Shown here: positions 11,625-23,955 of the stretch, piece after piece
Numbering within the stretch: the stretch's first letter is position 1
Layout: every line of letters begins with the position of its first letter
Source: Dactylonectria macrodidyma
Taxonomy: Eukaryota; Ascomycota; Sordariomycetes; Hypocreales; Nectriaceae
Reading direction: 5' to 3'
NCBI GenBank assembly: GCA_020744425.1
Contig: JAGMUV010000007.1
Coordinates: 1,488,001 to 1,552,000 of the forward strand
Length of the DNA stretch: 64,000 nucleotides
Translations under genes and position numbers: made by a program
Notes under the pieces: generated by a model
What the model saw: only the letters and a program-made list of their open reading frames with translations
What the model was told of the DNA's origin: nothing
Database searches by the model: none

Positions 11625-11831
11625 TTAGAGGCCGCATTCCTCAAAGTCGCGCACCATGACGGCCATCTGAGCACGCTTGGCAGCCTCGGCAACGAGGTTG
11701 AACTCCTTGAGGAAGACGTCGGTCGAAGAGGTCTTGGACGGCACGGGGACAGGTTGGGGGACCATCTGGACGGTGGGGGACTGCTGAGCCGATGAGGCGG
11801 ATGAGGTGCTGCTGAAACTAGGGGCGTCCAT
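11625..11831 (-). CDS. small hypothetical protein, 68 residues
   Basis: One exon. The start has a very good fungal context (AAAAATGG). The N-terminal half is Ser/Pro/Gln-rich and probably disordered. The C-terminal half (about residues 36-68, around FLKEFNLVAEAAKRAQMAVM) reads as an amphipathic helix ending in an acidic tail. There is no cysteine, signal peptide or membrane segment. On the coding strand, more than 500 bases of pyrimidine-rich sequence lie upstream (up to about 12500), as expected for a transcribed leader of a fungal gene. I do not recognise the family. Support is the start context, the helix-like C-terminus and the leader, so it may be real but is unproven. Confidence 0.45.
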   Translation of the reverse strand: MDAPSFSSTSSASSAQQSPTVQMVPQPVPVPSKTSSTDVFLKEFNLVAEAAKRAQMAVMVRDFEECGL

Positions 11832-12703
11832 TTTTGGTCGTGAGAAGCGTCGAATGGATGTCGATTTAAATGATGGTGTAAATGCTTGACCGGCTAGTCT
11901 GGCACTGTAGAGAACGAGACGGCAGGGTAGGAATTTAAAGGGAAGAGCGATAAGGCGTCGAGGGAGAAGGCGAAGGGGGGGGCCTTATAATTTGATGGCC
12001 AAGACACGGGCACCAAAAGCAAGTCTAAAGTGTGTGTGTGATGTGCAACTGATGGGGCGTCGGGTGCAGGGAGAGAGATTGGATACTGTGCGATTCTGCG
12101 TCGAGAAGGTGTGAGGGTGTGTGGGTGGTGTGTATGCTGTATGTCTCACAAGGGGGATGCTTGGGTGATAAGCGTGTCCTATTCTGTCGATGTGATGAGT
12201 CGGGCGAGGCTGGAATCACAAGGACTAGAAAATGTATGGCCGGGAACAGAGGATGGATGCAAGAAAGGGTGGGAGGGAGACTGAGACGGGTGCGGGAGTA
12301 GAAGTAGATGTATGTACTCAGATGGATGGTGGGCTTGGAGGTGGAAGTGGACGTGAAAGTGGACATGGGGGGATCCGACGAGACAACAAGGTTTCGTGGT
12401 GACGTTTGGAGCAGATCCGAGCCGAGATACGCAACGTATGGGGGCAGGGGAAAGGCAAGGGAGAAGGAAACGCGACAGCGGCTTTGCGGCAGCACAAACA
12501 AGGCGAAGCTGCGGCGGATTTTAGGCTGATGGCGTGGGAAAAAGAGGCCGGGGTTGAAGGTGGGTGGTGGGTATCAGTGGGTGGTCACTGGTGGATTGGG
12601 ATGGATGATCCGTTGGATGCGGGTTGCGGGTTGCAAGTCTGCGGTCCCAAACCCGAGTGAGACGGAGTCGCCGACGGGATTTGATGTGGGGAGACAGACA
12701 AAC

Positions 12704-12759
<56 letters not shown>

Positions 12760-15700
12760 TTGCCATGTTGAAGGTTAGATAGTGGACGGAGGAGGGGAAG
12801 AAGCGGAGACGGAGACGAGCAAAAGGTGGTTTGAAATGTCTACCATCTTCTACCATATCACGACGGAGATTGAAGTCAAGACGACTCAAGTGATGTACCA
12901 CAGGTAAGTTGAATGCATAGTTGTACTAAGGCGGCAGGTAGGTATCACTGCCGTGTTCATGTCGTAGACGAAAGAACAGGCGGGACGGGACAGGGATGCA
13001 CTCATGCAATGTGGTGATGCATTGCCATCAAAGCACCTGCATATCATCGTCACCATATTGCTGTTGCTACTTCAACTCCATGATCTTGGTGTGCCCAATC
13101 TGCAAGACAAGCGCGCCAGACGACAGAAACAAAAAGAGAGAAGAAGACAACGCCAACGTTCCGCTTGACCTCGGCCCTGTTGGGCTGGGATGGGTTTGGC
13201 TGAACGGTGGGGAGGGGGTAGGAGGGGACTCGCTCGGGCTGGGATCGGGGGCCGTCAGTCAAGTCGACTTGGCTGGATCATGGCTGACGGTGATTTCATT
13301 CCCTAAGAAGGGTCCCATTCCTTGAAGAAGGTGGGCCATCGAGGATGGAGCAGGTCGATGGGGGCCGGACTTTTCTCGACGACGACGATGTGAGAGAGAC
13401 GCCGGATTATGGATGGGAACATGGGCTGTGGGACAGGGGCATGGGACTTGTTAGCTGGTTCTGGGGGTGGGAAAACGTGGAATCACGGAAACGTGGGATA
13501 AGGTAAGACCTCCAGGACCTGGGCCTGGAACCGAAGACGGTCCTTGGAGCCTTGGACCCTAGGAGTTGAGCTGGAGAGAGGCCAGGGCTAACGGACAAAG
13601 AGAGACCGAGAATTGGAACTAGGGCGAGGGCGGCCATTGTCCCAAGAGAAAAACACCCCATCGTCGTTCAAGTGGCGAACCCGCCTAGGCAGCTACGTAG
13701 TAGCTGCTTGTAGGGCAAGCGGATAATAATTCTCCATTTCGTGTGTCGTGGTGCTACGCACACCTGCTACGTAGTACACTGCCCTACCAACAGTGGACTC
13801 TGTGCTAGTGAGGTTCCCCAATTTCTTCCTTCGATTCGGCTTTAACGTGGGGCAGCCGCTCACAAACGATCAGGGCATTCTGAAGCGCCTGCTAGTGACT
13901 GGCTGCGAGCGAAGGGGCCCCTAATTATGGAACCCCCCTGGAGAACCCTCTGGTTGGAAGGGATCAAGGCCCTGGGAAGAAAAGAAGACCGCCCGCTACG
14001 TGCGTTAGCACCGAAGGGAACAGTGGGAGCTAGTGGAGAGACGCCTACGAGAATCACGCTAGAGTAGGCACCTAGGGACCTGCTCGCCCCCACCAATGGT
14101 GCTCCAGTTTGCAGTGAGATGCGGTGTGGGGTAAAAGAAAGAGAAGAAAAAAAAAAACGTCGCCAGACTGGTCCTTTCTGCTTGGCGACTTTTTCCGGGC
14201 CGCCGCTGATGAGGGCGGGGAGTATCGCTCGCATCCTGGCATGCTCTTAGCTTGCGAAAAAGGGCACACACGCAACACAACATGTCACACAGCGGACGTA
14301 AAGAGAGGGAGAGATGGTTCTACCGAACAGGCCGTGGCACATTTTGTATGTGGCAGTGGGTGTGGGTGTGAGTTGCCGTCGACCTATTCTTGCAATACTT
14401 CGACCCGTCCGTCTGCGGTGTCTGCAACGCCATGCAACTATGCACTCTTGACGGTGAACGTGCGTACATACAGTAGTAAGTATGTATCAACAGACTTTAT
14501 CGCCAATAGTGGGCCGCTGGTGTGACATGCGTGCAAGTTGGTTGACTCTGTGTGGCTGGCGTCTTGAAATGGCTTCATCTCGGTTTGCCTGTCATGCCCG
14601 TTCGTTCGGCGCCTAAACGAGGCCCATGTACGAATAATACCCTATCTAACAGCCAGCATGCCGTTCTATCCTCCCGTCAACCCACATCTGCACCCGGACG
14701 ACGAGGGCTTCTTTCATGACTAGGCCGTCTAGTCCCCTGGTCCAATGTCGTGATAAGGGACCCTGTCACTAGGTTGTTTGGCCGCGCCGGGTCATTTCGG
14801 AATCCGCAAAGCAGCAAAAAAACCAAAATCGTTCAAAGTTGGTCTCCGCCTGGGCATGGCTGTTTGTCGGTGGAGAATCCCGAGACTTCCCCTTTGCCCA
14901 TCAGCCATCTGTCGGTCCGGCACGCACTCATGGGGGGTCTTGAGAGGCAAATTCGGCTGGACCATCGGTCAATCGGCCGCTCTCTCGCTCTCACTGTGCG
15001 TTCTTGTCCACCTTGGCCCCGGTGAATCGGCCTACGAGCCCGGACGTAGACTTCCATCTGTCTCGGGCCTTTGCCAATGGTTCGCTCTCTGGGTCCTTAC
15101 TCAGAGGAGAGCTTTAAGTTAATTCTTTGCGAGACGTCGCCACACGTCATAGAACCCGAGTCGAGATGTTTGATGTCGTGCGTTGCTGTCCCGCACGGGT
15201 GTCCCCTGCTCTCCCGAGGCGGTGGGGGGTCCGGGTAAAATCACACCGAACATTGTCCGCTGGCGACGGTGCGGCTCGCGAGCGGCTCCCAAAGCCCAGG
15301 AGGCGACCGACCAGCGCATGAACGTCTAATGAGACTAGGGAAGCCTCGTCTCGAGGCACCATGAGACGGCAATTAGTAGAACCTGGTGACTGCGTGGCCG
15401 TAGTTCTACTGGCTCCTCAGTCAACTCTCACCAGGATAATCATGCTTCCATAGCAGGACACAATTTGAGCCGCAACTCAAATTCCTCGAATTAGGCCACC
15501 GCCATTGAATCTCGTGCAAGTCGTGAAGCTCACCCATAATCCCAATTATTAGGAGACGGACTGAATTGGCATTGTTCTCAAAGGTTGTAGCGCCCATCTC
15601 CGCCTTTGTTTGATCAAGTGTTGGAGGGGATCGGGTGTAATGCTCCTGTAGTTTTCCTCACTGATATGAGCAGGCAACTGTGGAGAATAAATCTAGAGAA

Positions 15701-16392
15701 CGACTTTGGTCAATGCATTGACATCAATGCCACTTCTTCAATGCAGACGAAAAATTGCATGCTACATTTACTCGTGCTCGCAACGGACAGAACCCCGTCA
15801 TGACATGAGAGCCTGGAAACACTTCTCCCCCGCAGACTAATGTAAAATGGGACCCATGAGACCAGACAGATCGACGTTGGCTCCTCCCCCCCCTCGGCAG
15901 GAATCACTTGACAAGTCCTTCCAGCTGGGTCGCCGGTAGAAGAGAGTTACTGCATCCGGCACTTTTAACCCCCTCTACATATTTGATTGTACGGCGTAGG
16001 TAGGTCGAGCGAGGAGGAGCCTGGAGCATCGTGACGTTCGGTGGAGCACCATCATGATCCGGGTTGACGGGACGGGCTGGTTCTTGCGAACCTACCTACC
16101 TAGGCTCGAGGCTCGAGGTACGTACCCCGAGCCCGAGGCTCCGGGGTTTGGCCGGCATTCTGGTCCGCATTCCACTCCACATGGAAGCTTTTCCAATACA
16201 AGCTCACCCGAACCAGCGCCAGTGACCAAACCTCCGAGCTCCGTCGGCATCGCATTTGGCATCTGCATCACATCCCACCCCCCGCCCGCGCGATTGACCG
16301 CCCGCCACCACACCCCCCGTCGTCACGAGAACTCCCCAAGGCGGCAGGCCCCTTCTTTCATTGATTCGGTTCTTTCTTTCCTTCCCCCTTCA
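11832..16392. other. gene-poor intergenic region, 4.5 kb
   Basis: No gene that I can support. The left part (about 11850-12900) is probably promoter and leader of the 68-residue protein on the minus strand and contains a long GA microsatellite. Between 13690 and 13790 CTACGTAG occurs twice and an 8-bp inverted pair (GTAGGGCA / TGCCCTAC) is present. The right end (from about 16300) is pyrimidine-rich and is the likely leader of Sam35. Open frames in the middle have no recognisable content. Confidence 0.5.
12709..12752. repeat. (GA)n microsatellite, about 22 units
   Basis: An uninterrupted run of GA dinucleotides 44 bases long, flanked by CAGACA-type imperfect repeats on the left and AAGAGAG on the right. 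It lies on the upstream side of the 68-residue protein gene. It is likely length-polymorphic. Confidence 0.97.
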
Positions 16393-17419
16393 ATGGCAGC
16401 CGCCCCCCCTCCGGCCGCCTCGCGCCGCGGCTGGTTCCCCGTCCCGGCCCCCGTCCGTGGCCTCTTCGACATCTTCCCCCTCCGCGTCTACGGCCCCGAA
16501 GCCCTCCCCCTCCGCTCCCCGGCCGCCTCCCGCGCCCGTCCGGCCCTGTACGTATTCATCGCCGATGACGATGCGCCCCACGGCCGCCCGAGCTTCAACC
16601 CTTCGTGCCTCAAGTGGCAGGTGTGTGTTCCTTTCCCCACGATTCGATGCTATCTCCCCCCCCACCCTTCCCCTGGTGCTGATGCTTTATCATAGACTCT
16701 CCTGAGGATTGCAGGCGTCGATGTCGACATTGTGCCCTCGAATAACCATGCCTCTCCCTCTGGCGCGTTGCCATTCCTACTCCCGCCCTCATCGGCATCG
16801 TCGCGGCCTCCTGTACCCCTGACCGGCGAAAAAATCTACAAGTACGCCCTCGAGCATACGTCCCGCGAGCTCCCCGACATATCCTCCCCGCGCCTCGAGG
16901 CCTACCAAGCACTTTTGACACAAAACATCCGTCCAGCCTGGGTACGCTGCACCTCCCCGTCTCTCAATCGCAATTGGTAGTGTAGGGACACGTACTAACG
17001 AAAACCCATAGCTCCATGCTCTTTACCTTATCCCTGCCAACGTGCCCCTCCTCTCGAGCCTCTACCTCCCGCCCTCGATCCTCTTGCGCGCACCTATACA
17101 CCACACTCTACACGCTGCCGCCACCTCCGAAATCCTCAAGACCACGCGCTGCGCCCACATCTCTCCTCCTCAGCTGTATGCTGACGCCGCCGCCGCCCTC
17201 CGCTCGCTGTCCGCTGTCCTCGCCGACGACGATTGGTTCTTTGGCTCCTTCAGCCCTGGACTGTTTGACGCAGATGTGTTTGCGTACACGTACCTCATGC
17301 TTGATGATGCGCTCCCCTGGCACGACTCCTCACTCGCTGGGTGTCTTGATGGCCTACATAATCTAAGAAGACACCGCAAGAGGTTATATGAACAGTGTTG
17401 GGAAGAGAAGGCCAAATAG
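16393..17419 (+). CDS. sam35: mitochondrial outer-membrane sorting and assembly subunit Sam35 (metaxin-like)
   Basis: Three exons, 16393-16620, 16696-16941 and 17012-17419 (introns of 75 and 70 bp, the second with a perfect TACTAAC branch), encode 293 residues. The N-terminal segment VRGLFDIFPLRVYGPEALP matches the start of yeast Sam35 (VKRIFDTFPLQTY). It is followed by a glutathione-transferase-like first half (about residues 40-140, including SFNPSCLKWQTLLRIAGVDV) and an alpha-helical second half with DDDWFFGSFSPGLFDADVFAYTYL, typical of metaxins. Known for the family: Sam35 sits on the cytosolic face of the SAM complex and recognises the beta-signal of outer-membrane barrel precursors. The frame stays open for 113 codons upstream of 16393, but the family alignment starts here. 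Sam37 is the alternative; the N-terminal motif favours Sam35. Confidence 0.85.
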
Positions 17420-18106
17420 AGGGGATAATGTATCAATGTAGAACATGTTTGACCGTGGAACATTAGAGCAAACTGGAATGGGTGGGGGAACTTGTGTAAA
17501 AAAAGACATTGTAACACATAACTTAACTGGTAAGCAGTTGACATACCATAGGAATAGACGGCAACAACTCTGCTATTGAATTGGCGAGCTATGACCCACT
17601 AAAAGAACACCGCAGTGCTCTTGGGTCGGGGCAGCACGATGTCGCTTCAAAAGTAATTATTGCTCGTCCTCGATATCCGACTCTGTTCTATGTGCTGGGC
17701 CTACATGATATTCTGTTTCCCCGCCTGCATCTGCAAGGAGGGTGCATTGCTCTCATCGTCTTGCGAAACCCACTCAGGCCCATGAACCACATCTATAAAG
17801 ACCCTCTCTCACCCAGAAATACTAAAAAAAAACACGTCATGGAAGGTGGAGGGGAAGTGGAAAAAACGCATGCGTACCAAAGGAGTAGTAAGGCACGGGA
17901 AAGGAGCAACCGCGGTCACAACGCCTATCACACCAAGACCGAACCGCCAAGATGCAGCAGATGACGCACGTCGACAGGGAGGGAGGGGGGAAGGGGAGGG
18001 GAAGCGATCCCTTGCCCATAATCAACCGAACGCCGAGGTATGACTGAAATCATGATATGTGACACAAAACACCAAAGATTGAGCAAGCAAATAATTCGCA
18101 GGGGTG
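17420..18106. other. intergenic between convergent sam35 and gid1
   Basis: No gene seen. This is the shared 3' flank of two convergent genes. It contains short A and T runs and no recognisable structure. Confidence 0.6.
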
Positions 18107-20442
18107 TTAGATCTGTGTTGATCGAGGAATGTCGTTCAGGGCATCGTCGACAGATACAAAGGCACCTTCACCGCCATCTTGACGAAGGTCTTCGAGAAGA
18201 ACACTGGTCTGGGCGTAGAGCTTCTCTAGGGACGCGCGAGACGACTTGCCAAGGGACACTGTTCATTTGTTAGAGATGTCTGCATCGGTTAGCTGATAAT
18301 GGGAGACTCACATAAGATGGCTGAGTTGAGCTCCTCCGCTACGGCGACCCGTCCCTTTCTATCCAGCAAGTGGCTGACCTGCGGCTCCTTCAAGGGATTC
18401 TCGTACGCAAGCAGGGCCCAGATTTCGTTGAGCGCTTTGGCGACCTCTTTCCGCGGGTCATTGGCATATTTGGCTTGAAGAGACCGACCGTACTCGAGCA
18501 TACTGCGCTCCAACTCGATCAGCTCAGCCGAATTCTCGACAAGACCGGCATCTAGAGCAGCCCACGCGACACTCTCGCTACGATTCATATCCATGTCCAT
18601 GTCTTGTGCCATCTGGGTAGTGTGGCCATTACCCTTCTTCGAATCGTTGAGCATGTTGAGTTGTGCCGCCTTTCGCACCATCTCAATAAACCTCCGACAC
18701 CGCAACCTGAAGTCAACATGCTCGTTGTCCTGCAGGACATGGGGGTAATATGCATTGGTGTACTTGAGGGCTCGGTCAATGTCACCTTCTAGAATAGCCT
18801 TTCGAATGCCTGCCTCATGTTAAAACCCTGCATGTACAAATGCAAAAGGGGAAAACTTACGTTGTCGATTGTTAGCATCCTCGTCGTCCCTTATGTTCAG
18901 GCCGTCAACCTTGACGTTGGGATCGATATTCAATGCCTCCTTTTGCACTCTCATATCCTCTGCAAATGCCCGCGCGGTCTCCACATACCCATCGTGCTGG
19001 AGAAATTGGAGAACAAGAGCCTGGATGAGATCTGTCTCGCTCATTCCTGGCACCAAGGTGGACGTCTCTGTGGCCTCAATATCCTTTTGTACCTTCTCAC
19101 GTTCTTCCTAATTGAAGGGTTAGTGAGATGTGCTATGAGGCGTGAGTTAGTAGCACATACCCGCATCAGATCATCAATGTTGTACACAAATGGAGTCTGT
19201 CCAAAGTTGGCTCGAATGTATTCGCCAGGCTTTTTTAGGCTGATGGCTGGGTGCAACTTGCCCCGTATGACATCATGAAAGGCGGTTCCTGAGGACGCAG
19301 TTAGCACATTCATAGCTCGAGTATGAATGAACACATGAGTGAGACGCACCAATCTTTACTCCATTCTTGGTGAAGAAAGCTGTGTTATCTCGGAAATTGA
19401 CGCCGCAGCCGATCACGTCGCCGGTGTTGTAGCGGGGGCCGTAGTGTCGTCCAATATTTTGGCCTGTGAAGCATCGTCCGTCGTCGCCATGATAACCCCA
19501 CGCCTCGGGCTCCCATCCTATAGGTCGTGATAGTGTTGCCGTCTTGGTCGAAAAACCGATACCGATCGTCGCGCTGTTTACTCGTCAGCATCGAGGTCCG
19601 CCTTCTGCCAGGTGGGTTGCTCGGGGCTACACATACTCGTCACGCTTGGCAGAGATAATCTGCACTTCATAATAGTACACTCCACATTGTACAGGCATGT
19701 AGTGATCAGCACGGACGGCGCATGCCTCGTGGTCGCGGTCGTGCTGGTTCTTGGGCCCGACATACTTGATGCTCAGGCCATCAGATTGAATCTCGATGCC
19801 ACCCCATTGATCGTCTTTGTTCCATTTTGAGGGTAGAGGAGCCAAGGAATCATCCTCCTCAAAAACGGGAGGGCGTTCAATGACTGTGTGCGACATGCCT
19901 CGATGAGAACCCGGAGGTAGAGGGTGTTGATGAGGGTTAAAAGTGGTCAGATTTGGGGAGAGGCCGTTGGCCGATGTTCGGGTCGATTCTCGCGCCTGGA
20001 GCTTGGACCTGTATGCTTCCTCGAGCTTCTGGACGTATGTCGAGCCTATTAAGTACGAGGGAATGAAGAATGTCTCCTCTTCGCTATTAAAGGAGCCATC
20101 GGCAGCCTCGGCGGCGATCAACATGCTGAATGCCCGCGAGAAGGACGGCAGACCACCCCTCCACGCTTGGGTGTCGGCCCCAGGCTCAGCACCCTCCATA
20201 CTGACGTTATTCATGAGTCCAAGGCCACCCAGGCCTGACGAGCCGCCAAGATTCAGGTCACCGGCCGAGTTTAGGATCGAAGTTCGCGACGGGTGCGAGT
20301 AGAAATTGGCGGCTGCCCCAACGGGGTTGACGGAGGTGAATGGGCCGGGATGGTAGCGGCCAGTGGCACGAGCGGACGAGGTTGGGCCAGGCGACGAGGG
20401 CTCTTGGAAACCCGGGGAGCCGTGTGGGAAGGAGCCAGACAT
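18107..20442 (-). CDS. gid1: GID/CTLH E3 ubiquitin-ligase scaffold Gid1 (Vid30/RanBPM-like)
   Basis: Six minus-strand exons (20442-19637, 19573-19350, 19288-19161, 19107-18861, 18809-18312, 18258-18107) give 684 residues; the five introns are 51-63 bp. Every junction keeps frame and restores family sequence. Domains in order: disordered N-terminus (1-200); SPRY at about 207-385 (SRPIGWEPEAWGYHGDDG, GDVIGCGVNFRDNTAFFTKN); LisH at about 411-440 (LVLQFLQHDGYVETARAF); CTLH at about 469-530 (IRKAILEGDIDRALKY); CRA at about 560-684. This is the full RanBP9/10-Gid1 order. Known for the family: it scaffolds the GID/CTLH complex, which in yeast degrades gluconeogenic enzymes after return to glucose. 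The last exon is easy to miss: without it the protein would end at a stop inside intron 5. Confidence 0.95.
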
Positions 20443-23013
20443 GGCGAAGAATGCAAGTGAGGTTATAGCTGGTGCTTGCCCGCAACGAGACGCACAGGCT
20501 GATGAAGCCTCTCCGGGGCAGGAGCTCCCAGGTGTGTGCTTCCTGTCTGAGGGCCTTCAGTTGCGGCAGGCACCACCAGGATCAAGGCGCGGGTTCGGGG
20601 AGGAGTAGCTTGGGCGAGAAACGAGGGCAATAGGCAGGAGATGATCGAAAGACGGAAGACGAGAGTTTGGGAGGGATGCGAAGTCAAGAGATGGCGTTGA
20701 TCAATGAGTGGATGGCGGTTGGCGGTTGGGGCCAGCAGATGGAGTTCGAGCGTGGGCCGCCACAGAACAGAGCGGAGGGCGGAGAACGGAGGGCGGATGG
20801 GGGTGGAGGCGGTTCCGTTAAGGTGCCGTCACCACACAGACAAGTCGACCCGCTTTCACTGCGCTTTCGTCCAAGCACGAATCATGATATGAACCTGTCG
20901 CTGAAGAATGGCTAACGTTCGCCGTAGTAGGGACACTGGGAACGGAATGGCCAAGTTCGCGCGTCTCTAGGTAAGCAGCAGAAACGAAGGGCGACGCTGG
21001 ACGGTAATATGATGCTTGCAAATCCTCTCCCTCCTCTGGGTACGGGTGTCGCCGAGGAGAAAGCAGCCACCACACACGCGAGCGAGCGTCAGAGGAGGGG
21101 CGATTAGCGATTGATGCATTGATCGGTGGCAGTTGGCTAAGTTACGCTACAGCGGGCCACCAGACACGGGTTAGCGCTGTGGCAGGTCTTGGTGCAACGC
21201 AATCGGGAGCGTTTTCACCACGCTGAGAAGACCAGCTGGTGCTAGAGGGAATCGACCTCTGGCAAATTGGGTATCCGTAAGAGACAATCAAAGTGACAAC
21301 TCACCAGCCAAACTTAGAAGCCTGCTTGCTACTCGTCTGGGGCTTGCCGTTGTCATCACTGGACACAGGTGTTGGGATTCGCTAACTGTAAGTGCTCACT
21401 AACTCAAAGGGTCCTCACCTGCCTTAGCCACTGCTTGATAGCTTACTCCCCCCCTTGATAGTTGGACACTGGGACCTGACCAAACTTGCGTGCATTGAGG
21501 GACTGCGTCGGGATACCAACAAACGTCACATTCTCGCATGGAGAGGACTGCGTTTCGTTGCATTGTATAGGACCTATCCAAGTTGCTTGCCCCGTGTAGG
21601 CCATACCACAAGAATGTCCTCTGATTAAGAATTGCCCTGCACACAACCGACTTTCTTCGTACTCTCCGCTCCCCTTGGCTTCGTCCAGCTTTGCCTACAT
21701 AAGATGGTACTGTCGTGGCGTGGGCTGTCATCCATGTAATAAGCGTGATAGCATAGGTAGCCAACGCCTTGGAACCACTGGATTGGGCCAGAGCAGAATG
21801 CAAACGATGTCCAGTGGTCACGCCAGTTTCCTCAAACCCCTCGTTGTGTACATTGCCTGGCGTCAGCACCGGCTTCCCTCCATGACGAGATGCTTCAGTT
21901 GATGACGACTTGTCTTTCAGGCGAGGATTTAGGATTTGGTGAATTTTTCCATCTTCCCCTCATCAAGCCAACACTTGCTCGCTTTGAGCCAGGTACCCGT
22001 TCCCGCACCTCCTACATTCGTCGTCTGCTGGGATTGGCCTTTTGAACGCGTATCTCATGGGCCGGGAGTACTTCCGACCCTTCAGGTCGCCATGAAGTCA
22101 CGAGCCATCCAGGCCCGTCCAAACTTGGAACCTTGGGGAGGTAGACGCAGGGATGACTAAGCGTGGTCCCAACCACCGACCACCTCTCGTCTCAGGGACA
22201 TCGAGACGACGACTCCTCATGATCCAAGTATCCACAAATGCGGCCATTGGGTATCCCAACCCGCTCGCTACCAGCCCAGCTGATCGATTCAGAACCCCCC
22301 ATCCTCGAGCAAATCCCTCGGTCTTGTGTGGACGCGCAGGCTGCATCTGCTTGTGCCTAATCCGCCGCTGCGCCAAACAGGGGATGCCGCAAGGGATGAG
22401 TTCAAGTGACATGGTCGGCTCCTGAGTTGGCACGACCACTTGTTTCGGGATTCTTCAGAGAGGGAATTTTTTTCACCACAACCGTGTGGCTCGGTTTCCA
22501 GCCGCGACTCAAAAGACCGCTGATGCCACCTCGCCCTTGGCACTCTGCAAAAGTTACAATCTGCGCCGAGATAGTCCAACCTCGTCACGTCACAGTCTAG
22601 CATGCCTAGTCTCACAGAATATTTTGATAACCTCATTTGAATTGAGACTTGAACCCATTTTCAAGTCTCTCGGATCCGTCTAGCCTGGAATCCTCATGGC
22701 AATGGTAATAGTACAGCATATGACCCTCTCAATGAACCTTTTACTCCCCAATTTGCCATCTTTTTTTCTTCGACAGCGTACCTTCGCCTGGTGTCCCTTT
22801 TAACGCCTGCGATACCAACGTCGCAATCTGAAAATGAAGAATTACCAAATAAAACGCCCTCCCTGCACTAAAGTCTAGCGAGTTATGACCTCGTCAGTTA
22901 ACCGGATCAAGCGCCAACTCTGTATCACCCTGAAACACCGCCATGATGTGGCCTTGTAGTAAGACAGTCCTGCGAATGAGAGGACACGAAGAAATTGTGC
23001 TGCAGCATCACCA
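20443..23013. other. intergenic between gid1 and ies4, 2.6 kb
   Basis: No supported gene. The first 400 bases next to gid1 are probably its promoter and leader. A minus-strand frame at about 21443-21680 is open and protein-like in composition but has no start or domain (see rejected items). The part next to 23014 is the 3' flank of ies4 and is moderately AT-rich. Confidence 0.5.
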
Positions 23014-23955
23014 CTATGAAGCCGCAGTGATGGCAAGGGGCGCTGGCGAAGATGCGTTAATGCTGGGGGCGCTCTGCATTTCCACGTCGCCGGCGACATT
23101 GCTGTTGCTGGCGCTGGCGCTGTTTCCTTCTTGGCCATTCTCCTTGTTCTCCTTGCTGCTGCTCTCGGCAGAGGGAGCTGTTGAGTCTTCGGTGCCAGAC
23201 CCGACACTGACGTTCTGAGGAGCTGCCCAGCGCGGAATCTCCCAGACGACGCCAGTGAAGCTCTTGAGGGTGAAGCCGCCCTTGGACCATTTGCGGCAAG
23301 GCTTCCCAGAGCGGTCGAGTGCGCGCAGGCCAGCGTTGATAGCACCTTGGTTCGCCTTTGGGCCAAGCTTGTGACCAGCACCTCCTCGGTTGGCAGCGCT
23401 CGTGTGGTCAATCGTGCCGTCCTCCCTGTGTATAATTGTTAGCAACTTGAAATGGGATTGCATCATCGTGGAGTGATGGGAGATTTGTTCAGGGCAGTGT
23501 CTTGAGTTGATTCAAGAGAGGACTTACAGTCGCGGCTTCTTCTTGGGGCCAGGCTTTCCTCGAGGCTTGGGGATCCCGTCTATGGTGCCGTTGGCATTGG
23601 CAGCCGATCGCTTGACGCCCTTCTTCTTGGGGCCTTCGGCAGGAGGACCCATGGCAGACGGCGTGGGAGTGCCATCGCCGTTGGTGCCCTCGGCGGCTGG
23701 AGTCGCAGCGTTGGAGTCGGACGCATTGTCGCCGTTGGAAGCACTGGCGGTTGGCTGGGTGGTTGAGGCATCAGGGACGGGCGAATCGATCGACTCTTTT
23801 ACGTCTTTCTCGGGTGTCTCTTCCTTGACAGGCTCTGGTTCAGGGAGGCCGAAAACTTGGCGTAGCTTGGCCGGTGAGATGTTAAGGGTGATGAGTAGAC
23901 CGGATTTGCTTGTAGACTTGCGTCGGCCGTCGGTAGACTTGGCTGGGGGAGCCAT
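23014..23955 (-). CDS. ies4: INO80 chromatin-remodelling complex subunit Ies4
   Basis: Two minus-strand exons, 23955-23528 and 23425-23014, with a 102-bp intron (GTAAGT donor, CAG acceptor), give 279 residues. Seen: a short conserved N-terminal block around residues 18-40 (SGLLITLNISPAKLRQVFGL), a disordered Ala/Pro/Thr/Asn-rich middle, a basic stretch (GKPGPKKKPRL) that spans the splice, then a conserved block GPKANQGAINAGLRALDRSG and KGGFTLKSFTGVVWEIPRW before a low-complexity tail. This layout is that of the fungal Ies4 family. Known: Ies4 is a subunit of the nuclear INO80 remodeller and, in yeast, a Mec1/Tel1 target in the S-phase checkpoint. The family is recognised from two conserved blocks, so confidence is good but not absolute. 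Confidence 0.85.

Noticed and set aside
12025..12501. 158-codon minus-strand frame, Ser/Thr/His-rich
   Set aside because: It is a pyrimidine-rich leader upstream of the 68-residue gene; low complexity and no domain.
13690..13790. Hairpin from repeated CTACGTAG and the pair GTAGGGCA / TGCCCTAC
   Set aside because: Only 8 bp of stem with a 62-base loop, and CTACGTAG-like strings occur elsewhere in intergenic DNA of this window.
21443..21680. Minus-strand frame of about 80 codons with a protein-like, cysteine-containing composition after a possible TAG acceptor
   Set aside because: No ATG start, no upstream exon that joins in phase, no recognised domain; another frame over the same bases is open to a similar length, so chance is likely.
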